Below are positions 37,435-46,876 of a DNA stretch of 64,000 nucleotides, piece after piece. Each line of letters starts with the position of its first letter. Position 1 is the first letter of the stretch. Where the stretch lies: assembly GCF_900110115.1 (NCBI RefSeq), contig NZ_FOCM01000003.1:1-64000 (forward strand), written 5' to 3'. This stretch comes from Palleronia pelagia. Its GTDB lineage: Bacteria; Pseudomonadota; Alphaproteobacteria; Rhodobacterales; Rhodobacteraceae. Both the position numbers and the translations under genes were made by a program. Below the pieces are notes generated by a model, which saw nothing but the letters and a program-made list of their open reading frames with translations, searched no databases and was not told the origin of the DNA.

Positions 37435-38590
37435 CACGTCAGGCGGTCACCGCACGGTGATCTGGAGCCTCTCGGCCTCGAACTTCGTGATCGGGATGGG
37501 GGCCTTCGTGCTGATCGGGCTGGTCACGCCCATCGCCGACGACATGGACCTGTCCCCGCCGCGCGTGGGCGCGGCCATGACGACATATGCCATCGCCTAC
37601 GCGTTGCTGTCGCCGTTCCTGGTGTCGCTGACCGGCGCGCTGGGGCGCCGCCGGGTGCTGGCGCTGGCGATGACGATTTTCGCCGGCGGCAACCTTCTGA
37701 CCGCGCTGGCGCCGTCCGAGTTCGTTCTGCACCTGAGCCGCGTGGTCGCCGCGGCGGGCGCGGGGATGTTCACGCCCGTCACGTCCTCGGTCGCCGCCGC
37801 GCTGGCGCCGCCGCAGGCGCGCGGCCGGGCGCTGGCCAATGTGATCGTCGGCCTGACCGTGGCGCAGGTGCTGGGCGTGCCCGTGGGCAGCTTCGTGGGC
37901 TACACCTTCGGCTGGCGGGCCGGCTTCCTGATCGTCGTGGCGCTGGCGCTGCCCTGCCTGTGGCTGATCTGGACGCGCGTGCCCAAGGGGCTGGAGGTCG
38001 CGCCCGCGTCCCTGCGCCAGCTGGGCCGCACGCTGCTGGACGGGCCGGTGATCCTTGCGGTGCTGTTCACGGCCAGCTTCCTGGGCTCGGTCTACGTGCT
38101 CTACACCTACCTTGCGCCGCTCCTGGAGCAGACCATGGGCTTCGGCCGCAACGGCGTGACCGCCGCGCTGGTGGTCTTCGGCCTGGGCGCGGTGATGGGC
38201 AACATCCTGGGCGGACGCATGACCGACCGGTTGGGGCCGGTCCGCACGCTGGTGATCCTCAGCTCGGCCCAGATCCTGGTGATGCCGGTCTTCTCGCTGC
38301 TGCCGGTGCCCGCGCCCGCCCTGTTCGCGCTGCTGCTGGTCTGGTCGATCTTCGGCTGGTCCTTCATGGCCGGGCAGCAGGTGCGCATCATCGGGCTGAA
38401 CCCCGGGGCGGCGAGCGTGATCCTGTCGCTGAACGCAGCGGCGATCTACGTGGGCGCGGCGCTGGGCTCGGCCGTGGGCGCGTCGGTCCTGGGCGGGTTC
38501 GGCATCGGTGCGCTGGGGCTCGCGGCGGGGCTGTGCGCGGTCGTGCCCCTTCTCCACGTCCTGGTGTCGCGCTGGATCTCGGGGCGTTGA
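37427..38590 (+). CDS. MFS transporter (DHA1/AraJ-like)
   Basis: 387 aa from ATG 37427, which overlaps the map stop. Twelve hydrophobic helices, with the first loop motif GALGRRRVLALAM and PVGSFVGYTFGWRAGFLIVV in TM5. The sequence type resembles arabinose-efflux/DHA1 exporters (AraJ, YdhP). The substrate is unknown. A convergent-gap repeat lies 22 nt past the stop. Confidence 0.88.
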   Translation: MDDTSGGHRTVIWSLSASNFVIGMGAFVLIGLVTPIADDMDLSPPRVGAAMTTYAIAYALLSPFLVSLTGALGRRRVLALAMTIFAGGNLLTALAPSEFVLHLSRVVAAAGAGMFTPVTSSVAAALAPPQARGRALANVIVGLTVAQVLGVPVGSFVGYTFGWRAGFLIVVALALPCLWLIWTRVPKGLEVAPASLRQLGRTLLDGPVILAVLFTASFLGSVYVLYTYLAPLLEQTMGFGRNGVTAALVVFGLGAVMGNILGGRMTDRLGPVRTLVILSSAQILVMPVFSLLPVPAPALFALLLVWSIFGWSFMAGQQVRIIGLNPGAASVILSLNAAAIYVGAALGSAVGASVLGGFGIGALGLAAGLCAVVPLLHVLVSRWISGR

Positions 38591-38612
38591 GCACGCGGCA
38601 GACGGTGCGCCG

Positions 38613-38634
38613 GAGTATTTGAAGACCAGTGATG
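38613..38634 (+). repeat. Convergent-gap repeat element, MFS/aminotransferase copy
   Basis: Copy GAGTATTT-GAAG-ACCAGTGATG in the 100-nt gap between the convergent MFS and aminotransferase genes. Beyond the core it continues GC-A-ATGGGC, matching the 10908 copy, so the repeat unit may be about 32 nt. Confidence 0.85.
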
Positions 38635-38690
38635 CAATGGGCCGCGGCGCTTCGACCCCGCCGGGATGCGAGCCGGGCCTCGCGCGCGGG

Positions 38691-39875
38691 TCAGAGGCCG
38701 GCGGCGACCATGGCGCGGGCCAGCTGCGGCACCGTTTTCGTGCTCAGGCCCGCCAGGTTCACCCGGCCGTCGCACACCATGTAGATCCCGTGATCGCGGC
38801 GCATGGTGGCGACCTGTTCGGGCGTGGCGGGCAGGCGCGAGAACATGCCCTTCTGCGCGGCGAGCCCGTCGAACCGGTCGGAATTGGTCTGCCGGCGCAA
38901 TTCCTCGGCGAGGGTGCCGCGCAGGTCGCGGATGCGGTCGCGCATATGCGCCAGTTCCTGCTGCCACGCGTTGCGCAGCGGTCGGTCGGTCAGCACCATG
39001 GTCACCAGCCGCGCGCCGTGGTCGGGCGGGAAGCTGTAGTTCTGGCGATTCAGATGCTCCAGCGTGCCCTGCGCGCGCCGCGCCATGGTCGCATCGGGCG
39101 CGAGCGCCACGAGCAGCCCCACCCGTTCGCGGTAGAGCCCGAAATTCTTCGAGCAGCTGGCGGCGATCAGCATCTCGGGCAGCTGGCGCGCGAGGTGCCG
39201 CAGGCCGGCGACGTCGGCGTCGAGCCCGTCACCGAAGCCCTGGTAAGCCAGGTCGACCATGGGGATCGCGCCGCGGTCCGACAGGATTTTCGCGATACGC
39301 TCCCAAAGCGCCATGTCGGGATCGGCGCCGGTGGGGTTGTGGCAGCAGCCGTGCAGCAGCACCACGTCTCCCTTGGCGAGGCCCGCCAGGTCAGCGGCCA
39401 TGCCGTCCGCGTCGACGGCGCCGGTGGCGGGGTCGTAGTAGCGGTAGGTTCGATGCGGGCGGCCCAGATGCGCGAGGATCGACAGGTGGTTGGGCCAGGT
39501 GGGCTCGGGCACCCAGACGGTCGCCTCGGGCGCGGCGAGGCCGACCAGTTCCAGTCCCTGCCGCACGGCGCCGGTTCCGCCGGGCGTGGCGATGGCCGCG
39601 CGCCGGTCGCGGCCCGCCGCATCGCCCAGCACCAGGTCACCCAGCGCGGCGGCAAAGGCCGGATCGCCGGCCAGCCCGGTATAGGACTTGGATTTCTGCA
39701 CTTCCCAGAGCGCCAGCTCGGCCTGCTTGATCGCGCCCATGACCGGGGTGATCCCAGCATCGTCGCGGTAGACGCCCACGCCCAGGTCCAGCTTGTCGCC
39801 ACGCGGATCGGCGGCGAAGTCCTGCATCAGCGACAGGATCTTGTCCGCGGGCTGTTCGGCAAGCCGGCCCAGCAT
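38691..39875 (-). CDS. Aromatic/aspartate aminotransferase, class I
   Basis: 394 aa. The PLP lysine sits in AASCSKNFGLYRERVG (K243). PLP and substrate motifs are HGCCHNPTGADPD (about 175-187), the tyrosine in VDLAYQGFGDG and GVYRDDAGITPVMGA at the N-terminus. This is the AspC/TyrB-type family, so amino-group exchange between aromatic or acidic amino acids and 2-oxoglutarate is expected. The stop of sseA lies 3 nt upstream of its start, so the two may be co-transcribed. Confidence 0.92.
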   Translation of the reverse strand: MLGRLAEQPADKILSLMQDFAADPRGDKLDLGVGVYRDDAGITPVMGAIKQAELALWEVQKSKSYTGLAGDPAFAAALGDLVLGDAAGRDRRAAIATPGGTGAVRQGLELVGLAAPEATVWVPEPTWPNHLSILAHLGRPHRTYRYYDPATGAVDADGMAADLAGLAKGDVVLLHGCCHNPTGADPDMALWERIAKILSDRGAIPMVDLAYQGFGDGLDADVAGLRHLARQLPEMLIAASCSKNFGLYRERVGLLVALAPDATMARRAQGTLEHLNRQNYSFPPDHGARLVTMVLTDRPLRNAWQQELAHMRDRIRDLRGTLAEELRRQTNSDRFDGLAAQKGMFSRLPATPEQVATMRRDHGIYMVCDGRVNLAGLSTKTVPQLARAMVAAGL

Positions 39876-39878
39876 GGC

Positions 39879-40733
39879 CTAGGCGTCGCCCGTCGCGACG
39901 GGCATGTCCTCGTAGGCGCCCCATTCCGACCACGACCCGTCGTAGAGCGACCAGTCCGCGTGGCCCAGCCGCGCGAGGCCCAGCGCCAGCACCGCCGCCG
40001 TGACGCCCGACCCGCAGGTGGTAATCACGGGTCGATCCAGGTCGATGCCCGCAGACTCGAACGCGGCGCGCAGACCGTCCGTGTCCTTCATCGTGCCGTC
40101 ATCGTTCAGAAGGTGCGTGAAAGGCAGATTCTTCGAGCCCGGGATATGCCCCGCGCGCAGGCCGGGGCGCGGCTCGGGCGCTTCGCCGCGAAACCGCTCG
40201 GGCGCGCGGGCGTCGAGGATCTGCGGCTCGGCCAGCTTCTGCGCGGCGGCCACCTGCGTCACGTCCCGTATCAGCGCGTTCTGGCGGCTGACGGTCATGT
40301 GCCGGTCGCGCACGATGGGGGCCATGTCCTCGACATTCCGTGCTTCGGCCTTCCACTTGGGCAGGCCGCCGTCCAGCACGGCGACATCCGTCTTGCCCAT
40401 CAGGCGGAACAACCACCAGACACGCGCGGCCGAGAACAGCCCGGCGCCGTCGTAGACCACCACCTGGTGCCCGTCGCCCACGCCCAGCGCGCGCATCCGC
40501 GACACGAATTTCTCGACCGGTGGGGCCATGTGCGGCAGGTCCGACCGCTGGTCCGAGATCTCGTCGATGTCGAAGAACCGCGCCCCCGGGATATGCGCCG
40601 CGTCGTACTCGGCGCGCGGGTCGCGCCCCGCGTCGGGCATGTACCAGCTGGCATCGAGGATCCGCAGGTCTGGATCTTCGATATGCTTGGCCAGCCAATC
40701 GGTGGAAACCAGGGTTCGGGGATCGTCGCGCAT
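39879..40733 (-). CDS. sseA: 3-mercaptopyruvate sulfurtransferase (rhodanese family)
   Basis: 284 aa with two rhodanese domains. The catalytic Cys is in ITTCGSGVTAAV (C240), with CGSGVT instead of CRxGxT, the MST signature. The first domain keeps VVVYDGAGLFSAARVWW. It transfers sulfane sulfur from 3-mercaptopyruvate to thiol acceptors or cyanide. It precedes the aminotransferase, which could produce mercaptopyruvate from cysteine, a plausible functional link. Confidence 0.93.
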   Translation of the reverse strand: MRDDPRTLVSTDWLAKHIEDPDLRILDASWYMPDAGRDPRAEYDAAHIPGARFFDIDEISDQRSDLPHMAPPVEKFVSRMRALGVGDGHQVVVYDGAGLFSAARVWWLFRLMGKTDVAVLDGGLPKWKAEARNVEDMAPIVRDRHMTVSRQNALIRDVTQVAAAQKLAEPQILDARAPERFRGEAPEPRPGLRAGHIPGSKNLPFTHLLNDDGTMKDTDGLRAAFESAGIDLDRPVITTCGSGVTAAVLALGLARLGHADWSLYDGSWSEWGAYEDMPVATGDA

Positions 40734-40804
40734 GAAGGGCCCTTGCCGCTAGAGTGTCCGCTTCTGAGTAGAAGAGGCCGCGCCAAGAGGCAATGGCGCA
40801 GCGC

Positions 40805-41080
40805 TTAGCGGGCCATGAGGTTGCGCAGGCCGCCCACCAGAGCCACGAAGGCCGCCCCGCCGGCGAGCGCGACCAGCAGCGCGGGCCACTGCGTATACAG
40901 GTCGCCCGAAAGCGCGGGGTCGGCGCCGGGGAGCAGCAGAACCCGCAATTGCTGCGCCAGCCCGCCGCCCGCGACGCCGACGACGGCGTTCACCGGAAAT
41001 CCGAAATCCAGGCGGCGCACCAGGCGCCCCGCCAGCGCGCCGCCCAGGGCGCCGAGGAGGATGACCGGAAGAAGGGCCAT
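40805..41080 (-). CDS. Small membrane protein, 91 aa
   Basis: Glycine-rich hydrophobic segments at about 3-18 (LLPVILLGALGGALAG), 28-45 (AVVGVAGGGLAQQL) and 66-88 (ALLVALAGGAAFVALVGGL) suggest three membrane helices. It is similar in style to GlsB/YeaQ-like transglycosylase-associated proteins, but I cannot make the family call. It follows smpB by 10 nt on the same strand. Confidence 0.65.
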   Translation of the reverse strand: MALLPVILLGALGGALAGRLVRRLDFGFPVNAVVGVAGGGLAQQLRVLLLPGADPALSGDLYTQWPALLVALAGGAAFVALVGGLRNLMAR

Positions 41081-41090
41081 CGCCGGCGCG

Positions 41091-41564
41091 CTATCCCAGA
41101 TCCTTCAGCAGCCGCTGCTTCTGGCGTTGCCAGTCGCGCTTGGCCGCGGTTTCGCGCTTGTCGGGGGCCTTCTTGCCCTTGGCGATGCCGATCTTCACCT
41201 TGGCGATGCCGCGGTGGTTGAAATAAAGGACCAGCGGCACGAGCGTCATGCCCTTGCGCTGCGTCTCGTTCCACAGCCGGGCCAGTTCGCGCCGGTTGAC
41301 CAGCAGCTTGCGGCGGCGCCGGTCCTCGTGGCCGAACATCGCGGGGTCGTAGGGCGCGATATAGCTGTTCACCAGCCACAGCTCGCCATCCTCGACCGCG
41401 GCATAGCTTTCGGCGATGTTCGACTGCCCGGTCCGCAGCGATTTCACCTCGGATCCCTGCAGCACGATCCCGCATTCCACGTCATCCTCGATGGCGTAGT
41501 CGTAGCGGGCGCGCCGGTTCTCGGCGATCACCTTGTAGTTCGGATTGTCCTTGGGCTTGGCCAT
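41091..41564 (-). CDS. smpB: SmpB, tmRNA-binding protein
   Basis: 157 aa. The family hallmarks are present: [15 protein letters not shown] (N-terminal), the [19 protein letters not shown] segment and the basic C-terminal tail ([21 protein letters not shown]) that enters the decoding centre. It works with tmRNA in trans-translation to rescue stalled ribosomes. The ssrA gene is not in this window. Confidence 0.97.
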   Translation of the reverse strand: MAKPKDNPNYKVIAENRRARYDYAIEDDVECGIVLQGSEVKSLRTGQSNIAESYAAVEDGELWLVNSYIAPYDPAMFGHEDRRRRKLLVNRRELARLWNETQRKGMTLVPLVLYFNHRGIAKVKIGIAKGKKAPDKRETAAKRDWQRQKQRLLKDLG

Positions 41565-41613
41565 GGCGACCGAGATAGGGATGCGCGCCGCCGCTGTCCA
41601 GCGGCGCGCGGGT

Positions 41614-42489
41614 TCAGCCCAGCAGGCCCAGCCGTTCCATCTCGGATTTCAGCATCAGCTTGGTGCCGTCCGTCAGCCCGACCAGCGGCAGGCGCACGTC
41701 CTCGCGGCAGCGGCCCAGAAGCGACAGGCCGTATTTCGCGCCCACCAGCCCCGGCTCGGCGAAGACGGCCTTGTGCAGCGGCAGAAGCCTGTCCTGCAAT
41801 TCGAGCGCGCGGGCCCAGTCGCCGTTCAGCGTGGCGGTCTGGAACTCAGAGCAGAGCTTGGGCGCGATGTTGGCGGTGACGCTGATGCAGCCCACGCCGC
41901 CATGAACGTTGAAGCCCAGCGCCGATGCATCCTCGCCCGACAGCTGGCAGAAGTCGGGTCCGCAGGCGGCGCGCTGTTCGCTGACGCGCACGATGTCGCC
42001 GGTGCTGTCCTTCACACCGACGATGCGCGGCAGCTCGGCCAGGCGCGCCATGGTGTCGACCTTCATGTCCACGACCGACCGGCCGGGGATGTTGTAGATG
42101 ATGATCGGCAGGTCGGCGGCGTCGTGGACGGCCTTGAAATGCTGGTAGAGCCCCTCCTGCGTGGGCTTGTTGTAATAGGGCGTGACCACCAGCGCGGCAT
42201 CGGCGCCGACCGAGGCGGCGTGCTGGATCAGGCCGATGCCCTCGGCGGTGTTGTTGGACCCGCACCCGGCGATCACGGGGACCCGGCCGGCCGCCGCCTT
42301 GACGACCTCGGCGACCACGGTCTCGTGCTCGTCGTGGCTCAGCGTCGGGGTCTCGCCGGTCGTGCCCACGGGGACGAAGCCATGCGTGCCCTGCTCCACG
42401 TGCCAGTCGACCAGACGTTTCAGGGCGTCGAGATCCAGCTGGCCGTCCTTGAACGGCGTGACCAGTGCGACGATAGAACCCCTGAACAT
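41614..42489 (-). CDS. dapA: 4-hydroxy-tetrahydrodipicolinate synthase
   Basis: 291 aa. The Schiff-base Lys lies in [10 protein letters not shown] (K160), with the Tyr of IIYNIPGRS (Y132) and the [14 protein letters not shown] (42-55) substrate motif. It condenses pyruvate with aspartate semialdehyde at the head of the lysine/diaminopimelate branch. smpB lies 49 nt downstream. It is divergent from the slt gene. Confidence 0.97.
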   Translation of the reverse strand: MFRGSIVALVTPFKDGQLDLDALKRLVDWHVEQGTHGFVPVGTTGETPTLSHDEHETVVAEVVKAAAGRVPVIAGCGSNNTAEGIGLIQHAASVGADAALVVTPYYNKPTQEGLYQHFKAVHDAADLPIIIYNIPGRSVVDMKVDTMARLAELPRIVGVKDSTGDIVRVSEQRAACGPDFCQLSGEDASALGFNVHGGVGCISVTANIAPKLCSEFQTATLNGDWARALELQDRLLPLHKAVFAEPGLVGAKYGLSLLGRCREDVRLPLVGLTDGTKLMLKSEMERLGLLG

Positions 42490-42604
42490 GCTGCGTGCTC
42501 CCTTGCTGGCGGTGGCGGGCGGCCCCGCGGTTGCGCGCCGCCCCTATACGCGCGCCCGGGCGTGTTGCCAAGTTCGTGTCTTGGCCAAGGCCGGGCCGCG
42601 GCAT

Positions 42605-44554
42605 ATGTTTCCTCGGATGCTGCTGCGCCCCCTGATCCTTGCCGTCTCGCTTTGGGCGGCCCCGAGCCACGCGCAGGTCGCGGCGCCCGAGCCCATCGCC
42701 TCGGACCCGTCCGCGGGCCTGGCCCAGGCGTTCGCCGAGCTGCGTGCGGGCAGCTTCACCGACGCGCTGGACGCCGCCGCGCGGTCGGGGCCTGTGGCGC
42801 GCGACGTGATCGAGTGGCTGCGCCTGCGCGAGGGACAAGGCAGCTTCGACGACGCGCTGTCGTTCCTGACGCGCAATCCCGACTGGCCGGGACTCGATCT
42901 GCTGCGCCGCCGTGCCGAGTCGAACCTGCCCGACATCATCGCCGATGCCGATGCCGCCGAGCGGGTGCTGGCCTTCTTCGACGGCACGCCGCCCGCCACC
43001 GGCCAGGGCACCGTCGCGCTTGTCCAGGCCTACCAGATGCTGGGCCGCGAAGGCGACGCCGAAGCGCAGGCGGCCCTTGCCTGGGTCGAACGGTCCATGA
43101 CCTCCGAGGCCGAGCGCTGGCTCCTGTCGCGCTACGCCGAACTGCTCGAGCCGCTGGAGCCGCAGCGGATGGAGCAGATGTTCTGGGACGGCGCCGACGT
43201 GGCGCTGCGGCGCGCCATCGCGCGCGACAGCGATACCGAGGCCGCGCGGGTGGCGCAGGCGCGGCTGAGCAACCGGGTGCCCGACGACCTGGAGGACGAT
43301 CCCGGCGTGCGCCACCACGCGTTCCGGCAAGCCATGCGGGGACGCGATTTCGACGAGGCGCAGGACATCATCCTGTCCGCCTCGACCGACGCCGAGGGGC
43401 TGGGCCGTCCGCAGGCCTGGGCGCGGGACCGGCGGGACCTGGCACGGCGGCTCATGCGCGCGGGCGAACCGGCGCAGGCCTACGCCGTCGCGTCTTCGCA
43501 CTGGCTGGAATCCGGTTCGGACTACGCCGACCTGGAGTGGCTGTCCGGGTTCCTGTCGCTGCGCCGGCTGGATCAGCCCGAACGCGCGGTGAGCCATTTC
43601 CGGCGGTTCGCCACGGCGGTCGAGACGCCGATCTCGCTGGGCCGTGCGGGCTATTGGACCGGGCGGGCGCTCGAGGCCGCGGGCCGCGAGGACGAGGCGC
43701 AGACGGCCTACGGCGTCGGCGCGCAGTTCCAGACCAGCTTCTACGGCCTGCTCGCCGCCGAACGCCTGGGCCTGTCCATCGACCCCACGCTGACGGGGCG
43801 CGAGCCTTTCCCGCCCTTCGCCGATGCGACCTTCCGGGGCAGCACGGTGTTCGAGGCGGGTCTGGCCCTGCTCGCAGCCGGGGAGCGTGACCTGGGCGAG
43901 CGGTTCCTGACCCACCTGACCGAGAGCCTCGAGAGACCCGATATCGGCACGCTGGCCAATCTGGTCCTGGGTTTGGGCGAACCGCATGTCGCATTGCTGA
44001 TTGCCAAGCGCGCGGCCCGCGCTGGCCTGACCCTGCCGCACGCCTATTTCCCGGTGGTCGAACTTGGCGTCGAGAATATGCCCGTGTCGGCGGAACTGGC
44101 GTTGGCCATCGCGCGCCGCGAGAGCGAATTCGATCCCGGCGTGACCTCGGGCGTGGGAGCTCAGGGGTTGATGCAGCTGATGCCCGGCACCGCGCAGGAC
44201 GTGGCCCGCGCGCTCAGCCTGCCCTACCAGCGCGCACGCCTTTACAGCGACCCGAGCTACAATGCGACGTTGGGAACGGGCTACCTGGCCGGGCTGATCG
44301 ACCGCTTCGGCGACAACCCGGTGCTGGTCTCGGCGGGCTATAATGCCGGGCCGGGACGGCCCGCGTCGTGGATCGAGGACAACGGCGACCCGCGCGATCC
44401 GGACGTGGACGTCGTCGACTGGATCGAGATGATCCCATTCGACGAGACACGCAACTACGTCATGCGGGTGGCCGAATCGATCCCGGTCTACAGCGCGCGT
44501 CTTTCGGGTCGCTCTGCCCCGTTGGAATTCACCGATCTGCTGAAAGGACGCTAG
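42605..44554 (+). CDS. Soluble lytic murein transglycosylase (Slt70 type)
   Basis: 649 aa from ATG 42605 (MFPRML; an ATG 4 codons on is possible). Signal peptide (LLRPLILAVSLWAAPSHA), long alpha-superhelical TPR-like U-domain (about 40-480), then an SLT catalytic domain with the acid Glu at 506 (IARRESEFDPG), GAQGLMQLMPGTAQ and AGYNAGPG motifs. It cleaves the MurNAc-GlcNAc bond to 1,6-anhydro products. It ends overlapping the convergent secreted-protein gene by 4 nt. Confidence 0.93.
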   Translation: MFPRMLLRPLILAVSLWAAPSHAQVAAPEPIASDPSAGLAQAFAELRAGSFTDALDAAARSGPVARDVIEWLRLREGQGSFDDALSFLTRNPDWPGLDLLRRRAESNLPDIIADADAAERVLAFFDGTPPATGQGTVALVQAYQMLGREGDAEAQAALAWVERSMTSEAERWLLSRYAELLEPLEPQRMEQMFWDGADVALRRAIARDSDTEAARVAQARLSNRVPDDLEDDPGVRHHAFRQAMRGRDFDEAQDIILSASTDAEGLGRPQAWARDRRDLARRLMRAGEPAQAYAVASSHWLESGSDYADLEWLSGFLSLRRLDQPERAVSHFRRFATAVETPISLGRAGYWTGRALEAAGREDEAQTAYGVGAQFQTSFYGLLAAERLGLSIDPTLTGREPFPPFADATFRGSTVFEAGLALLAAGERDLGERFLTHLTESLERPDIGTLANLVLGLGEPHVALLIAKRAARAGLTLPHAYFPVVELGVENMPVSAELALAIARRESEFDPGVTSGVGAQGLMQLMPGTAQDVARALSLPYQRARLYSDPSYNATLGTGYLAGLIDRFGDNPVLVSAGYNAGPGRPASWIEDNGDPRDPDVDVVDWIEMIPFDETRNYVMRVAESIPVYSARLSGRSAPLEFTDLLKGR

Positions 44555-45027
44555 TCAGCTTCAGGATCGGCGGATTCTTGTGGCTCGACGGTGTCGGTGA
44601 TGCCGATCTCGGATGCGGTGGCCACGGTGCCGACCGCGGCGTTGCTGGGACAGCGTTCGTACTTGAAAGCATATCCGTTCCAGATCAGGAACAGCCCGCC
44701 ATCGGCTGCGGTCATGAACATGGCCCGGTCGCTCCAGCTGCGCGTCCGGGTCTGCGATTCGCCGTCGATTTCAACCTGTTCGTCTGACGAGCAGGCCATG
44801 TCGTAAAGGATGGCTTCCATGTCGCGGACATTAACCGGGGTCGTCATCTCACACCGACTTTCGACACCGAAAAGAACGTTGTCCTCGATCTTCAATGCAC
44901 TGGCCGGCGTATCGGTGAAGGCGCATTCGGCGGTGGGGTTCGCCCGCCACAAACCATCGTAGGCGCCGGCAATTCCTTGCCCACCGGCGACCAGGCAAAA
45001 GGCACAAATCTTGCCGAAATGCTTCAT
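44551..45027 (-). CDS. Secreted 158-aa protein of unknown function, Cys-containing
   Basis: The N-terminus (MKHFGKICAFCLVAGGQGIAGA) reads as a signal peptide with cleavage near GIAGA-YD. The mature part has four Cys (C35, C59, C79, C126), suggesting two disulfides, and acidic residues; the C-terminal tail (TVEPQESADPEAD) is acidic. It is divergent from the type I secretion ABC gene with a shared 109-nt promoter region. A functional link is only positional. GGGAGGA precedes the ATG. Base composition looks lower in GC than the neighbours. Confidence 0.72.
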   Translation of the reverse strand: MKHFGKICAFCLVAGGQGIAGAYDGLWRANPTAECAFTDTPASALKIEDNVLFGVESRCEMTTPVNVRDMEAILYDMACSSDEQVEIDGESQTRTRSWSDRAMFMTAADGGLFLIWNGYAFKYERCPSNAAVGTVATASEIGITDTVEPQESADPEAD

Positions 45028-45136
45028 TCATTCCTCCCCTTTGTGGACAATCGGTCGGGAGACCGTTGCCAGTGCTCATTAAGGACAGATAAACACCAGC
45101 CAGGCAAATCATACGCCAAATCCTGGAGCACCCCCC

Positions 45137-46876
45137 GTGAGACCCAGCATCGATACCCGCCGCGGCTTGGACGAACTACGTCAGACGCGTGCAGAAAGCC
45201 GGCGTCTATTCTGGGCGGTCGGCGTTTTCAGCCTGTTTGTGAACCTGCTGATGCTCACCGGTCCGCTTTACATGTTGCAAGTCTACGACCGCGTTCTCGG
45301 TTCCCGGTCCGAGGCGACTCTGGTCGCATTGACGGCGCTGATGGCGTTCCTGTTCCTTATCATGGGCGTACTGGATTTTGCCCGTGGCCGAATTTTGGCG
45401 CGGGTGGGGGCGCGGTTCCAATCCAATCTGGATCGCAGGGTGTTCGCGGCGATGGTGCGCAAGGCCGCCATCGCGCCAGACTCCGAGTCCGAGCAAAATA
45501 ACCTGCGGGACCTGGAATCAGTGCAGCGCCTCTTGTCCTCTCCGGTGCTGACCGCGTTCTTCGACATGCCTTGGACGCCGATCTTCCTGATCGTGATCGC
45601 GATCCTGCATCCCTGGCTCGGGCTGCTGGCGCTTTTCGGATCGCTCGTGCTGATCGGGATCGCCGTCCTGAACCAGATTTACACGATTCGCCCGCAGGCC
45701 ATGGCCAGCGCGGTCAATATCCGCGCGGAACGGATGTCCGAACAGATCCGGCAAGAGGCCGAGATGGTCCGGTCGCTTGGCATGCAGCAAGCCACGTTCA
45801 GCCGCTGGCAGCAACTGCGGGAGAACTCGCTGAGTGAAACCATCTCGGCCAGCGACATGGGCGGACGCTTCACCACGATGACCAAGACCTTCAGGCTGTT
45901 TCTCCAATCCTTGATGCTGGGCGTGGGTGCCTACCTGGTATTGCAGAACCAGATGACGGCGGGCGGTATGATCGCGGGCTCGATCCTGCTGGGTCGCGCG
46001 CTTGCGCCGGTCGATCTGGCACTCGGGCAATGGGCCCTGGTGCAGCGCGCCCAGCAGGGCTGGCGCAATCTCGCCGAATTGCTTTCGACGGTGGGCGAAG
46101 AGCCGCAGCGCACCGCGCTGCCACGCCCCAAGGCCAACCTCTCAGTGAACCAGGTCACGATCATCCCCCCCGGTCAGAACCAGGCATCCGTCCGGATGGT
46201 GTCGTTCGACCTGAAACCGGGCGAATCTCTGGGCATCATCGGGCCTTCGGGCTCGGGCAAGTCGACACTGGCCCGCGCCATCGTCGGCGTCTGGCGGGTT
46301 GCGGGCGGCAAGATTCGGCTCGACGGCGCATCACTGGACCAGTTCGAACCCGACGTCCTGGGGCAGCATATCGGCTATCTTCCCCAGCGCGTGCAGCTGT
46401 TCGACGGCACCATCGCCCAGAACATCGCACGGATGCAGCCCGACGCCCGTGACGAGGACATCGTCGCAGCCGCGCAGAAAGCCGCGGTCCACGAGATGAT
46501 CCTGCAACTGCCCGATGGCTACGACACGCAGGTCAGCACAGCCGGCGGTCGCCTGTCGGGCGGGCAAATCCAGCGCATCGGTCTGGCCCGCGCCATGTAT
46601 GGTGATCCCGTCCTCCTCGTTCTGGACGAGCCGAACTCGAACCTCGACAATGAGGGCTCGAACGCCATGAACCGGTCGATGGAAATGTTGAAAGAAGCCG
46701 GCGGAGCGGTAATCATCATGGCGCACAGGCCCTCGGCCATCCAGACCTGCGAAAAGCTGCTGGTGATGGATGGCGGGATGCGCCGCGCCTTCGGACCGAA
46801 AGAGGAAGTGCTTCGCGAGATGGTCAAGAACCACAAGCAGCTGATCGACGGGCCGCAGGTTGGGGGCGTGTCGTGA
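45137..46876 (+). CDS. Type I secretion system permease/ATPase (PrtD-like)
   Basis: 579 aa from a GTG with GGAG upstream. Membrane domain (about 25-300, six helices) fused to an ABC domain with Walker A GPSGSGKST, signature LSGGQIQRIGLARAM and Walker B VLLVLDEPNSNLD. There is no N-terminal C39 peptidase or C39-like domain, so it is the PrtD/protease-exporter type, typical for RTX or similar substrates with a C-terminal signal. It overlaps the HlyD gene by 4 nt (GTGA). Confidence 0.93.
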   Translation: MRPSIDTRRGLDELRQTRAESRRLFWAVGVFSLFVNLLMLTGPLYMLQVYDRVLGSRSEATLVALTALMAFLFLIMGVLDFARGRILARVGARFQSNLDRRVFAAMVRKAAIAPDSESEQNNLRDLESVQRLLSSPVLTAFFDMPWTPIFLIVIAILHPWLGLLALFGSLVLIGIAVLNQIYTIRPQAMASAVNIRAERMSEQIRQEAEMVRSLGMQQATFSRWQQLRENSLSETISASDMGGRFTTMTKTFRLFLQSLMLGVGAYLVLQNQMTAGGMIAGSILLGRALAPVDLALGQWALVQRAQQGWRNLAELLSTVGEEPQRTALPRPKANLSVNQVTIIPPGQNQASVRMVSFDLKPGESLGIIGPSGSGKSTLARAIVGVWRVAGGKIRLDGASLDQFEPDVLGQHIGYLPQRVQLFDGTIAQNIARMQPDARDEDIVAAAQKAAVHEMILQLPDGYDTQVSTAGGRLSGGQIQRIGLARAMYGDPVLLVLDEPNSNLDNEGSNAMNRSMEMLKEAGGAVIIMAHRPSAIQTCEKLLVMDGGMRRAFGPKEEVLREMVKNHKQLIDGPQVGGVS

